Below the pieces are notes generated by a model. That model was not told the origin of the DNA and made no database searches. It was given only the letters and a program-made list of their open reading frames with translations. A stretch of 64,000 nt of DNA from Desulfobacter sp. (GTDB lineage Bacteria > Desulfobacterota > Desulfobacteria > Desulfobacterales > Desulfobacteraceae): the NCBI GenBank assembly GCA_028768545.1, contig CP054838.1:4709001-4773000 (forward strand), written 5' to 3'. Shown one piece after another: positions 34,887 to 44,119 of the stretch; position 1 is the stretch's first letter; each line of letters begins with the position of its first letter. Position numbers and translations under genes: made by a program.

Positions 34887-35948
34887 CTAAAACCTGACCA
34901 GCTCCACCCGCCGGTTTTCAGCCCGGCCCTGTTCAGTTTCGTTGGTGGCCACAGGACTTGCGAATGAGACCCCGACCGGAAAAAGCCGGGACGAATCAAT
35001 GCCGAAATTTTCTTTGAGTTCGGCCACCACCTGATCTGCCCTGCGCTGGGACAAATCCTTGTTGCTCTGAAAACTGCCCTTGGTATCTGTATACCCCACA
35101 ACGAGCAGGTGCATGCCGGGATCTGCCTTGAGAAGCTTGGCAATCTGAACAATGGTCGGGTGTGACTCAGGTTTTAACTCGGCCTTGCCCGTATCAAACC
35201 GGATACCGTACAGGGCGATCTTCCCGTCTTGGGAAATGGCCGAAGCCATCTTTTGGGAACTGACAACCACCATTTTATCGGCCATCTTTCCGGTCGTAAG
35301 GATATCAAGGACAGTGATTGTCCTGTCCGTAAACGCCTTGCAATAGCTGCCGCCCTTAGACTTGTAGGTATGAACTGCCACAACGGTGTTTTGCGATTCA
35401 AGCGCCATGAGTTCATACCGCTGTTCAGAAATCCAGCTGGTCTGGGCGCGATGACTGTTGCTAAAATGGGGGGCTTTGATCCTGGATTCAGGCCAGAGCA
35501 CCATGGCAAGGCTCTATTCTCCTCCGCCCCCGCCGCTGGACCGATTGGCCGCCCCGCCGCAATCCTTGTTTTTGCAGGCATACCTGGACACGGCCCCTAA
35601 TTTTCCCAAGGCCTTGGTATAGGTTTTCAAGGCCTGAAACGGGGATATGCCCTCGGGATTCAAATAGACAATCCTCTTGTGCTCCCCTTCAAGGGACAGG
35701 TTCTTTTTTGCCTTGAACACCCGGTTGTTCTTCTCATCCCGTGCATCCTCGACCTCTTTTAGGACAGAGACAGGATAAACCGCCTCATCATAATCTGTTT
35801 GAAAAAAAGAAATAATATAAGAACCGTCCACCCGGCCCACGAAACTGCAATCCCGGCTGCCGGGCAGATCTGCAGACGGAATCTGCGCATCTGCCCAGCA
35901 AAGGGCCGTTGAAAAAAAAATCCAAAAAAAGCCCATGAGTCCTTTCAT
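34887..35948 (-). pseudogene. DUF4892-OmpA family protein, with in-frame UAG
   Basis: One minus-strand frame with a single TAG at 35516-35514. Before it: a signal peptide (GLMGFFWIFFSTALCWADA) and a DUF4892-like domain (FVGRVDGSYIISFFQTDYDE, RIVYLNPEGISPFQALKTY, YACKNKDCGGA) ending in a Gly-rich stretch. After it: the rest of the linker and an OmpA peptidoglycan-binding domain (GIRFDTGKAELKPESHP, VVGYTDTKGSFQSNKDLSQR, ENRRVELVRF). DUF4892-OmpA proteins are normally single chains in the outer membrane or periplasm. The stop probably inactivates it; recoding of UAG is the less likely alternative. I chose ATG 35948 because it begins a good signal peptide. Confidence 0.78.
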
Positions 35949-35974
35949 AACCCCCTCCTTTTGGGACCTGATGA

Positions 35975-36176
35975 TCAATCTCCGTCCAAAAGCCGCCCAA
36001 TGCCCCCGAGTACCGAGCCCTCACCCTTCTGGGTGCCTCCGGTTGACGGGGCATGCTGGATGATACGATCGGCCAGACGCGAAAAGGGCAGGCTCTGAAG
36101 ATAGACAACCCCTGTACCCTTTAATGTGGCAAGAAAAAGCCCTTCTCCCCCGAAGAACATGGACTTTAGATTCCCG
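35975..36176 (-). pseudogene. AIM24 family protein, C-terminal fragment
   Basis: This fragment encodes GNLKSMFFGGEGLFLATLKG, then GVVYLQSLPFSRLADRI and a Gly/Ser-rich tail, the C-terminal part of an AIM24 (TIGR00266) beta-sandwich protein. The upstream part of the gene is at 37700-38294 on the same strand. Joining the two across one target copy gives SIERAGNLKSMFFGGEG in frame. Confidence 0.88.
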
Positions 36177-36271
36177 GGGCGCATTCCCATTTTCCCGGTT
36201 TTAAAAAGGCCTGTCTTTTAGAGCAAAAAGAATGATATCCTCTGTTACGCTGAAATGAACATAAATGGATT

Positions 36272-36460
36272 GTGCTAATGAAGAAAGCTGAAGATTGTAA
36301 TACTGTTGATGAAGTCCTTGCATGCCTCAAAGAACTGGAAGAAGATCCAAATCGCTTGGTTCGTAACGCTAACGAATTAGAACAGATGGAGCAGGAAATC
36401 CTTGAGTATACAAATCGGATAAGCGCCTTTTTTTTAAAAAAAAGATCCAGGCCTCAATAG
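36272..36460 (+). CDS. ISKra4 transposase, upstream ORF
   Basis: This 62-aa frame begins with GTG (MLMKKAEDCNTVDEVLACL...) and is helical. It ends TAG at 36458-36460, soon after an eight-T/eight-A run at 36428-36443. The -1 frame is open through the run and is the main transposase frame, so a -1 slip on TTTTTTA or AAAAAAA would fuse the two. An ISKra4 subgroup is thought to use such frameshifting, from memory. Confidence 0.7.
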   Translation: MLMKKAEDCNTVDEVLACLKELEEDPNRLVRNANELEQMEQEILEYTNRISAFFLKKRSRPQ

Positions 36461-37677
36461 ATTCCTCTGAACAGGTCGACCAAGAAAAAGAATTGATGTC
36501 CAATTGGCCGGGACGGATGAAAAGCGAAGGGCTTGAGACCGTTTGGATTCAGCTTTGTACAGATAGTTCGGTTGATATTCATGTTCGATACTATCGAAGG
36601 TCCTGTGACCGCCGAAAAGGAAAAAGATATAAAGGTGCATACGCTGGCTTAATCCTTCTTGGAATCCATGATCGCTGCTCGCCTGCTTTGGCTTCTATGG
36701 TGAGTTCTTGGTCAGCCTTATTAAGTTCTTTTGAAGAAGTCCGTCAAGTGCTTTGTGACCGTGGGATGACGTTGGGTATAAAGGTCATCCGTAAACTGAC
36801 CTATCGGTACGCATAGCGGGCTCGAGCCGAACAACAAGCGGGCCGAATCCCATTAAATGATGGAGATTTACTTGAAGGGCGGCGAGTCGTTATCAGCACT
36901 GATGGTGGCCGCACTCGGCTCAGAGAGAAGAAAAGGGGACCAAAAACCCAAAAGGATAGAACCCGATTTCGTGGGGCATGGCGAGAACCCAAGCTTTTGA
37001 TCATTTATGTAGTGGACGCCCATGGAAAACAAGAAAAAAGATTTTCACCATTTATTGATGGCTGTTTCAATGGACCGGATGGTGTATTCCACTTGTTAAA
37101 GGGTTATTTGAACTCCCTTCATATTCAGAACTCAGACAAAATACTGTTTGTTGCAGATGGGGCACATTGGATTTGGAATCGAATCCCCGGACTGCTAAAA
37201 GCATTGGGTTTGGCTCCTGAGCGTGTGTATGAACTTCTCGATTTCTACCATACAGTTGAGCATCTGGGTACAGTAGTAGGCTTAAGGAAGACCTGGTCAT
37301 CCAAGGAACGCAAACGCTGGGTATCGAAGCAGCGAGGTCTTCTGCTGAAGGGAAAGGCGATTGAGGTGGTACAGGCCGTCCAGAAGCTTTGTAGAGGCAG
37401 AAACAGTAAGGCTATCAAGACGGAACGGGATTATTTTGTGCGCAATGAACTGAGGCTTAATTTCTCAACTGTAAAAGCGTTGAACTTACCTATTGGCAGC
37501 GGTGCTATTGAAAGTTCGATTCGGAGAGTCGTGAATTTACGTCTTAAAGGTCCATGCATCTTTTGGTATCGGGAGAATGCAGAAAAAATGATTATGCTGC
37601 GATCATTTTATAAAGCAGGGCGTTGGAACTGCCTGAAGCAGATGGCAAACATTCACAATCCAGTGCCAGCGGTATAA
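36421..37677 (+). pseudogene. ISKra4 transposase, main ORF, interrupted by UAG
   Basis: The frame runs from the T8A8 slip site to 37677 with one TAG at 36814-36816 (context YRYA-stop-RARAEQQAG; CAG in an intact copy would suit). Downstream, STDGGRTRLREKKRGP (first Asp), KILFVADGAHWIWNRIPGL (second Asp), LLDFYHTVEHL, and LPIGSGAIESSIRRVVNLRL (Glu) form the ISKra4 catalytic core. The copy is probably inactive, and it is not known how it last moved. Confidence 0.85.
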
Positions 37678-37699
37678 CCGGGAAAATGGGAATGCGCCC

Positions 37700-38294
37700 G
37701 ATTCCCGGCCCGTTCAATGCTATAGTCTATGCCGGGTGAAAACCCCACAATACAGCCGGTATCCACAAAAAGGGTCTCATTGGAAATTTCTTTTTTAACA
37801 ATGGTTCCCCCGGCATGGATAAAGGCCATACCGTCTCCTTTAAGCTTCTGAAGTATAAAGCCTTCCCCTCCGAAAAACCCTGTGCCGATTTTCCGGGAAA
37901 AGGCGATGCTGACTTCAGTCCCCAGGGCAGCGCAGAGGAATGCATCCTTCTGACAGATCAGTTCCCCTCCCATTTGAGCCATATCAAGGGCGATAATCTT
38001 TCCCGGATAGGGCGCGCCAAATGCCACCCGTTTTTTACCGGCCCCGATGTTGGTAAAATGGGTAATAAACAAGGACTCGACTGTTGCCATGCGTTTTCCC
38101 GCATCCAAAAGCTTACCGAAAATCCCCTTATCCGGCTGGGACCCGTCACCCATTTTGGCCTCAAAAGAAATGCCCTCTTCCATCCAGTTCATGGCCCCGG
38201 CCTCTGCGATAACGGTTTCATTGGGGTCCAGTTCAACCTCTACGGTCTGCATATCATCCCCGAAAATCTCATAATCAATCGTGTGGCATTGCAT
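37700..38294 (-). pseudogene. AIM24 family protein, N-terminal part, cut by ISKra4
   Basis: The ATG at 38294 (after GGAGG) begins an AIM24/TIGR00266 protein: MQCHTIDYEIFGDDMQTVEV, ETVIAEAGAMNWMEEGI, TVESLFITHFTN, GKIIALDMAQMGGELICQKDAFLCA, GFFGGEGFILQKLKGDG. Proteins of this family have a trefoil of beta strands and no established function in bacteria. The frame is cut at ERAGN by the IS end. A C-terminal remnant is at 35975-36176. The original protein was about 265 aa. Confidence 0.9.
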
Positions 38295-38511
38295 GGATCA
38301 ACCTCCCTTAAATTTAATTTATACCTTGAATTGGGCGAAAAGAATATCCAATACACTATACCGTATCAATCTGATATTTCAACAACCGAATTTGCCTTGG
38401 CGCGATAAGAAAGATCCAAAAAATCGCTTTGGCTTTACGGCCAAGGCCCTGGCGGAGAGATGCTATAATAAATTACAGACCAAAACGATGAAATTCAGAG
38501 GAGAATCTGAC

Positions 38512-39312
38512 ATGAAAAAATGGCTGATATGCATTGGATGGGGAGCCATGCTCCTGTTTTTCTCAGCTTCATCCTGGGCCCAGGACGAAAACGGCAGGCA
38601 AATTATGGACATTCAGACGGACCGGCACAGGGTGGACTCTGCCCGGGATCAATCCGTGATGCTGCTCATCGATAAAAAAGGCAACCGCAAAACCCGAGAG
38701 ATCAAACGATACGGCAAAAAATCCCAAGACGGACTCAGGCACACTTTGCTTGTTTTTACCTCACCTGCCGACCTGAAAGGGACCACCCTGATGACCCAGG
38801 AGATTTCCAAGGGCGAATACAAGCAGTGAATGTTTCTGCCGGGACAAAAATCCCTCCAGCGGATTGCCTCCAAAGCCAAGCGGAGTGCCTTTATGAGCAG
38901 CGATTTTACCTATGAGGATATGCAGCCGGACGATCCGAACAACTATTCTTTTTCCGCTCCCCGGTCCGACACCCTGGACGGCCATGACTGTTTTGTGATT
39001 GATGTGACCCCGGCAACGGCCGAGGCAAAAAAACAAAGCTCCTATGGCCGGCGGCGGGCCTGGGTCAGAAAAGACATCTATTTCACCGTAAAAATAGAAT
39101 TTTATGACCGACGAGACCGGCTGATCAAAACCCAGACCTGCCATGATCTGAAAAATTCACATGATGATGTCTGGTATGCCCAGAAAATCCTCATGGAAAA
39201 CCATAAAAAAAATCATAAAACCCTGATGGGCATCAAGACCAAGGACGTCAACATCCCCATTGATGATGCGCTGTTCTCTGAAAAAACCATTCTCAACAGA
39301 AAACACCTATAG
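38512..39312 (+). pseudogene. Outer membrane lipoprotein-sorting (LolA-like) protein, with in-frame UGA
   Basis: ATG 38512 after AGGAG starts a signal peptide (MKKWLICIGWGAMLLFFSAS then SSWAQ). The mature part has the LolA-like fold used with RND exporters: IDKKGNRKTREIKRYGKK, LVFTSPADLKGTTLMT, then GEYKQ-TGA-MFLPGQKSLQRIA and FMSSDFTYEDMQPDD. TGA at 38827-38829 stands where relatives have Trp (KQWLFLPAL-type), so TGG has probably become TGA. The nearest stem after it (GGGA/UCCC) has an apical loop without G, so a SECIS is not supported. It is the first gene of an operon with an RND exporter and an outer-membrane protein. Confidence 0.82.
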
Positions 39313-39340
39313 CAGACCCACTTCAGGAGAAAAAAACACC

Positions 39341-42076
39341 ATGCAAAAACTGATGCGGTTCAGCCATGCCCACCCCTTTATTACCATGCTCATTTTGCTG
39401 GGCATTTCCGCCTGGGCTGCCATGCAGCTGCCCACCCTTGTCATTGATCCTTCCATGGAGGGACTCAGGGCTGGAGATCAGGCCGGAAAAGATGCCTACC
39501 AGGCCGCAGTTGACACCTTTGGCTCCGATAAGATCAATATTATTTACCTAAAAGACAAGGATCTGTTTACCCCGGAAAAATTGACCCTGGTGGAAGAGCT
39601 GGTGGTTGAACTCGAAGATATGCCCGGCATCCTCAAGGTTGAAAGCCTGTTTTCCACTAACAATTTTAAGAATGAAGAGGGCATGCTGGTCACAGGCCCC
39701 CTGGCCGGATGGGTGCCTGAAACCCAGGAGGAATCCCAAGCCCTTCTGGATGATGCCCTGGCCAACCCCATGATCGCAGGCGATCTTGTCGGGGATACAA
39801 AAAACAGCATGACCATCAACCTCTTTGTGGATCCAAAAAACCAAAGTCCTGATTTTTCCAAGGAAATCACCCTTGGCATTGACAAGCTTCTCCTTGTGCT
39901 TGAACCTGAATTTGAAACCGTATTTCAGATCGGTGATCCCACCCTGAGGTACGAAATTGCAAACATGATGCTCATGGACCAGAAACATATCGTCCCCTTG
40001 TCCGTTCTGATCCTGCTGCTCACGCTAGCACTTGTGACCCGGTCTGCGGCCTGTGCGGCCCTGCCCCTGCTGACATCTTTTACCAGCATATTGTGGGTTT
40101 TAGGATTCATGGGGCTTATGAATATCCTGACGGTCATTGTTCCTTCTCTTATCCTGGTAATCGGCTCCACAGAGGATGTGCACCTGCTTTTAGAGTATGA
40201 TCACGGTCTCCATACCCTGGGTGAAAAATCTCTGGCCATCAACATGATGATGCAGAAAATGGGACTGGTGGTCATGATCACGGCCCTGCCCACATTTCTG
40301 GGGTTTTTATCCATCTGCCTCAACGATGTGATCATGCTCCGGCAATTCGGCTATGCCGCCTCATTCGGTCTTTTTGTCAACCCGCTGATTACCTGCATGA
40401 TTACCCCGGTTTACCTGTCCATATTCGGCCGGTCCCAGGCCCCGGCACCCCATTCACAAAAGCAAAACCCCTGGGTTTCTGCATTGGTGGACGCGATCAG
40501 CCGCCATAAAAAAGTCATACTGGCCGGCATGATACTGGTCACGATAGTCATAGGGCTGTTCGGCTTTCGCCTCAAACTGGAAAACGATTATATCTCCATG
40601 TTTCGAAAAGGAACGCCCATCCTCTCCCGCCTGGATCAACTGACCTCGGAATTCCCCGGGACCCAGACCTTTTTTATCCACATCCAGGGGGGACACTCGG
40701 ACCTTTTTAAAGACCCGGAAAACCTGGACCAGGTTGCCGATATCCAAACGCTCATCCGAACGAACGGCCAATTTGACAAAACAAGTTCTCTGGTGGATTT
40801 TCTAACCCTGATCAACCGGGAGATGAACGGGGGAAAGCCTGAAAAAGAGGTGTTGCCGGAATCAAAAGAACGGATATCCCAATATCTTGCCTTTCTGGAA
40901 GATGACGATATCAGCCGGTATGTAAACCCGGATTTCAGCCAGGTCAATATCATGGTGAGGCACAATCTCAACTCTTCCCATGAACTGAAGATAGCCCTGA
41001 ATGGACTGGAAACCCAAATCAGAAATATCCTCATCCTCAATCCCCATTTTTATTTTACAATTACCGGAGACAGCATCCTGACTCTCAAGGGGGCGGATGC
41101 CATAGCAGACGGCCAGGCCAAATCCATTTTCCTGCTTCTTTTTATCATTTTCATCATCATGTCCATTCTCTTCACCAATATCAAGGCAGGACTGCTTTCC
41201 CTGGTGCCCAATATTATCCCCGTGGTGATCAATTTCGGGATCATGGGCCTTTTTTCCATTCCCCTCAACGTGGGCACGGCCATGGTGGCCGTGATTGCCA
41301 TTGGTATTGCCGTGGATGACACCCTTCATTTCATGACCCGGTATAATGATGAGATGCACCAGGTCAAAAACCAGGACCAGGCCATAAGGATCTGCCTGAC
41401 TTCGGAATTCAGGGTTGTGGCCGCCACATCAGTATCCCTGAGCCTGGGCTTTGCCGTCCTTGGATTTTCCCAGTTCATTCCCATTGTTCAGTTCGGCATC
41501 TTATCTGCCGTAGTCATTTTAGTGGCCTTTCTCTGCGATATCCTGGTCACACCGGTTCTGCTGTCCACCACCCGGCTGCTGACCATGTGGGATATCCTCA
41601 GCTTGAAGCTGAAAAAAGAGGTGATTGAACAGAGTGAGTTTTTCAGGGATCTCAAACTCTGGCAGATCAAAAAGATCGTTCTGCTGGCCAGGATGAGCCA
41701 GCAAAAAGAGGGGGAAAACATTTATATCGAAAATGAACAGGCCAGTGAAACAAATCCGAGAAGCATGTACCTGCTGCTCGAAGGCAATGTAAGCCGGTAT
41801 CATATTCAGTCGGATACAGGCAAAGAAGTGCCTGTGGGGTTTTATGCCCCCGGAGATATTTTCGGGTATATCTCACCCTTGAACAATACCCCGAGATCAG
41901 CCAATACAAAAGCACTCACCGATATTAAATATGTTGAAATCAACCAGGAAAGCTTAGACCGCCTGAGAACCATGTATCCCCACATCTGGGGCAAGGTCTA
42001 CCGTAACCTTGCCCGGATCTTAGGCGATCAGCTCGTGGTATGGCAGGGCGTTTTTTCTGAAAGAGGAGGGTTATAA
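39341..42076 (+). CDS. RND/MMPL-type exporter fused to a cyclic nucleotide-binding domain
   Basis: A 911-aa inner-membrane protein. The RND/MMPL part has 12 predicted helices in two halves: one helix, a periplasmic loop, then ILLLTLALVTRSAACAALPL and ILVIGSTEDVHLLLEYDHG; and again with ADGQAKSIFLLLFIIFIIMS and AIGIAVDDTLHFMTRYNDEM. After about residue 770 there is a cyclic nucleotide-binding domain (YIENEQASETNPRSMYLLLE, PVGFYAPGDIFGYISPL). ATG 39341 has AGGAGA. Its stop overlaps the next ATG (TAATG). It probably moves a lipid or hydrophobic cargo towards the outer membrane with its neighbours. The cNMP domain suggests control by a nucleotide; ligand unknown. Confidence 0.9.
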   Translation: MQKLMRFSHAHPFITMLILLGISAWAAMQLPTLVIDPSMEGLRAGDQAGKDAYQAAVDTFGSDKINIIYLKDKDLFTPEKLTLVEELVVELEDMPGILKVESLFSTNNFKNEEGMLVTGPLAGWVPETQEESQALLDDALANPMIAGDLVGDTKNSMTINLFVDPKNQSPDFSKEITLGIDKLLLVLEPEFETVFQIGDPTLRYEIANMMLMDQKHIVPLSVLILLLTLALVTRSAACAALPLLTSFTSILWVLGFMGLMNILTVIVPSLILVIGSTEDVHLLLEYDHGLHTLGEKSLAINMMMQKMGLVVMITALPTFLGFLSICLNDVIMLRQFGYAASFGLFVNPLITCMITPVYLSIFGRSQAPAPHSQKQNPWVSALVDAISRHKKVILAGMILVTIVIGLFGFRLKLENDYISMFRKGTPILSRLDQLTSEFPGTQTFFIHIQGGHSDLFKDPENLDQVADIQTLIRTNGQFDKTSSLVDFLTLINREMNGGKPEKEVLPESKERISQYLAFLEDDDISRYVNPDFSQVNIMVRHNLNSSHELKIALNGLETQIRNILILNPHFYFTITGDSILTLKGADAIADGQAKSIFLLLFIIFIIMSILFTNIKAGLLSLVPNIIPVVINFGIMGLFSIPLNVGTAMVAVIAIGIAVDDTLHFMTRYNDEMHQVKNQDQAIRICLTSEFRVVAATSVSLSLGFAVLGFSQFIPIVQFGILSAVVILVAFLCDILVTPVLLSTTRLLTMWDILSLKLKKEVIEQSEFFRDLKLWQIKKIVLLARMSQQKEGENIYIENEQASETNPRSMYLLLEGNVSRYHIQSDTGKEVPVGFYAPGDIFGYISPLNNTPRSANTKALTDIKYVEINQESLDRLRTMYPHIWGKVYRNLARILGDQLVVWQGVFSERGGL

Positions 42077-42669
42077 TGAAATTCATCAATGGTTTAGCAA
42101 TCTGTGCGCTCGTATTCATCGGCCTTTTAGCACCGGCCTGGGGGGCGGATGACCTGCTCAAGGAATTGGACAGCCTCATGGCTCCCGGGCCTGACAAAGC
42201 AGAACAAGTCCACCCCCCGCTTTTAGACCAGGTATTTGATCACATGGATCTTGGATTGTCATTCACATACAAAGGGTACCTGGATTCCAACCCCGGGTAC
42301 GATGATCATGAGGGCGAGGCCATGCTCAAGTTCAACACATGGACCGGAAAAGAGGCGTTTTCATTCCATGTGGAGGGCTGGGCCGAGTACGGAACCTTAG
42401 ATGACACCTGGGCCGGGGTGACCCCGGTTCTGCCGGACAACAACAGGGAGAGAAAAATTCTTGAAATCAGCCAGCTATACGGGCTGGTGGATATCAAAGA
42501 TTTTGGACTGACCCTGGGAAAAAAAATCCTCCCGGAAAATACAAATGCCATTGTGCCGGTCTCCCAGGTCTACCACCCCCTGGATCTGAATGATCCGGCA
42601 GACTACAGGACCCTGGGCGTCTGGCAGGTTACCCTGGACAAAGCCCTGGGAGATCATACCGAAATCAGG
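42076..42669 (+). pseudogene. Outer-membrane beta-barrel protein, N-terminal part, cut by IS256 copy 3
   Basis: A signal peptide (KFINGLAICALVFIGLLAPA then WGADD) is followed by beta strands typical of a large outer-membrane barrel (LGLSFTYKGYLDSNPGYDDH, AFSFHVEGWAEYGTLDDTW, LYGLVDIKDFGLTLGKKILP). Its ATG overlaps the RND stop, so it is translationally coupled. The IS256 insertion cuts it at HTEIR. The remainder is at 44120-45022. It is likely the outer-membrane partner of the RND exporter. Confidence 0.87.
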
Positions 42670-44119
42670 GGAATGTTCAGAATTCTGTGTCACGGTTTCG
42701 GTTCCCGGATCTGCCTCAGCGCCAGCGGAAGTAAAAGTCAGGTCCGAGAATGGGCCTTCAATCAGCCACGTCGGAGGAGTTGACTTTTGCTGGAGTGGAG
42801 TTCCTGGAACCATCTTTTCCATCTGTAAATAAATCCCTATCAAATTCCCAGCTCTTTATCCAGCCGGCCTTCAAAGAAAATTGCCAACTGGGAAATTGTC
42901 AGTGACCAATTTTGAATCGGTATTGTCCATTTTTTACTGGCGTTCTGGATCCCCATGTAAAGCAGCTTTAACAGGCTGTCCTGGTTCGGGAATGATCCCT
43001 TTGTTTTGGTCAGTTTTCGAAACTGTCGATGCACAGCCTCAATGGTATTTGTGGTGTATATTATCCGTCGAATCTCTTCTGGATATTTAAAGAAATGACT
43101 GAGGCGTTCCCAGTTGTTCCGCCAGGATTTTATCACAATCGGGTATTTGTCATTCCATTTATTTTCCAAGATATCCAGTTCTTCTTCGGCCAGATCCTTA
43201 TTGACCGCTTTATAAACACGTTTTAGATCTGCCATAAATTCCTTTTTATTTTTGGAACCAACGTATTTCAATGAATTTCGGATCTGGTGGACTACGCAGA
43301 GTTGAACTTCTGTGTCCGGGAATATGGTCTCAATGGCCTCGGGAAAACCTTTTAGACCATCAACACAGGCAATCAGGATATCTTTTACCCCTCGGTTTGA
43401 AAGGTCTGTTAACACCTGCAGCCAGAAGTTCGCACCCTCATTCTCGGATATGTACAGCCCAAGAACCTCTTTGCGGCCCTCGATATTCACCCCAAGAATT
43501 GTGTAAACGGCCTTGCTGCCGACCTTTCCGTTTTCTCGTACTTTATAATGTATGGCATCAAGCCATACGATTGGGTACACATTTTCCAACGGCCTGGCCT
43601 GCCATTCTTTGACGGTATGGATGATTTTATCGGTAATGGTGCTCAGAGTGGCATTTGAAATCTCAAGTCCATAGATTTCCTGTAAATGGGAAGCCATATC
43701 ATTATAACTCATGCCCAGGCCGTAAAGGGCTATTATCTTTCTTTCAATTTCATCGCTGAGCGTTGTCTGATGTTTTTTGACGATCTGTGGAGAGAAGGTT
43801 CCGGCCCTGTCACGCGGGGTTTTTAGCTCAAATTTACCATCCAGGGATTTAATGGTCTTTTTGCTTTTTCCATTACGGCGGTTGGCAGAAACTTCCTGCC
43901 CGAGATGGGACTCCAACTCTCCTTCAAGAGCAGCTTCAGCAAGATTTTTGATTAATGATGTAAGGACGCCGCCCTTACCTGTGAAGGGTTTACCTTCCTG
44001 GATGCCTTTAAGGGCTTTTTGAAAATCAAATTCGGTGTTTTCTTCGGTCATGTCAGTTCTCCTTATTTAGCTGAGTATATCAGCTTTCATTCAACTGACA
44101 CAGAATTTTGAACGCCCTC
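42670..44119 (-). mobile_element. IS256-family element, copy 3
   Basis: 1450 bp in minus orientation with a 9-bp target duplication GAAATCAGG at 42661-42669 and 44120-44128. Removing it and one target copy restores HTEIRASVFPG in the outer-membrane protein gene. It is therefore a simple insertion. Confidence 0.95.
42840..44051 (-). CDS. IS256-family transposase, copy 3
   Basis: A complete 403-aa transposase with Asp165, Asp231 and Glu338 as in copy 1. It differs from copy 1 in a few residues (Lys77 for Glu in ELKTPR; Ile for Met in KKWTIPIQ). The start has the same AAGGAG site. Confidence 0.97.
   Translation of the reverse strand: MTEENTEFDFQKALKGIQEGKPFTGKGGVLTSLIKNLAEAALEGELESHLGQEVSANRRNGKSKKTIKSLDGKFELKTPRDRAGTFSPQIVKKHQTTLSDEIERKIIALYGLGMSYNDMASHLQEIYGLEISNATLSTITDKIIHTVKEWQARPLENVYPIVWLDAIHYKVRENGKVGSKAVYTILGVNIEGRKEVLGLYISENEGANFWLQVLTDLSNRGVKDILIACVDGLKGFPEAIETIFPDTEVQLCVVHQIRNSLKYVGSKNKKEFMADLKRVYKAVNKDLAEEELDILENKWNDKYPIVIKSWRNNWERLSHFFKYPEEIRRIIYTTNTIEAVHRQFRKLTKTKGSFPNQDSLLKLLYMGIQNASKKWTIPIQNWSLTISQLAIFFEGRLDKELGI

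Larger units (their letters stand above)
36177..37699 (+). mobile_element. ISKra4-family element
   Basis: Perfect 24-bp terminal inverted repeats start GGGCGCATTCCC at 36177 and end at 37699 (on the minus strand they read the same). An 8-bp target duplication GATTCCCG lies at 36169-36176 and 37700-37707. The element is 1523 bp, inserted in the AIM24 gene. The transposase belongs to the ISKra4 group. Confidence 0.95.

Noticed and set aside
38827..38865. Possible SECIS after UGA 38827
   Set aside because: A GGGA/UCCC stem exists at a suitable distance, but the loop (CAAAAA) has no G, and the family residue at this place is Trp, not Cys.
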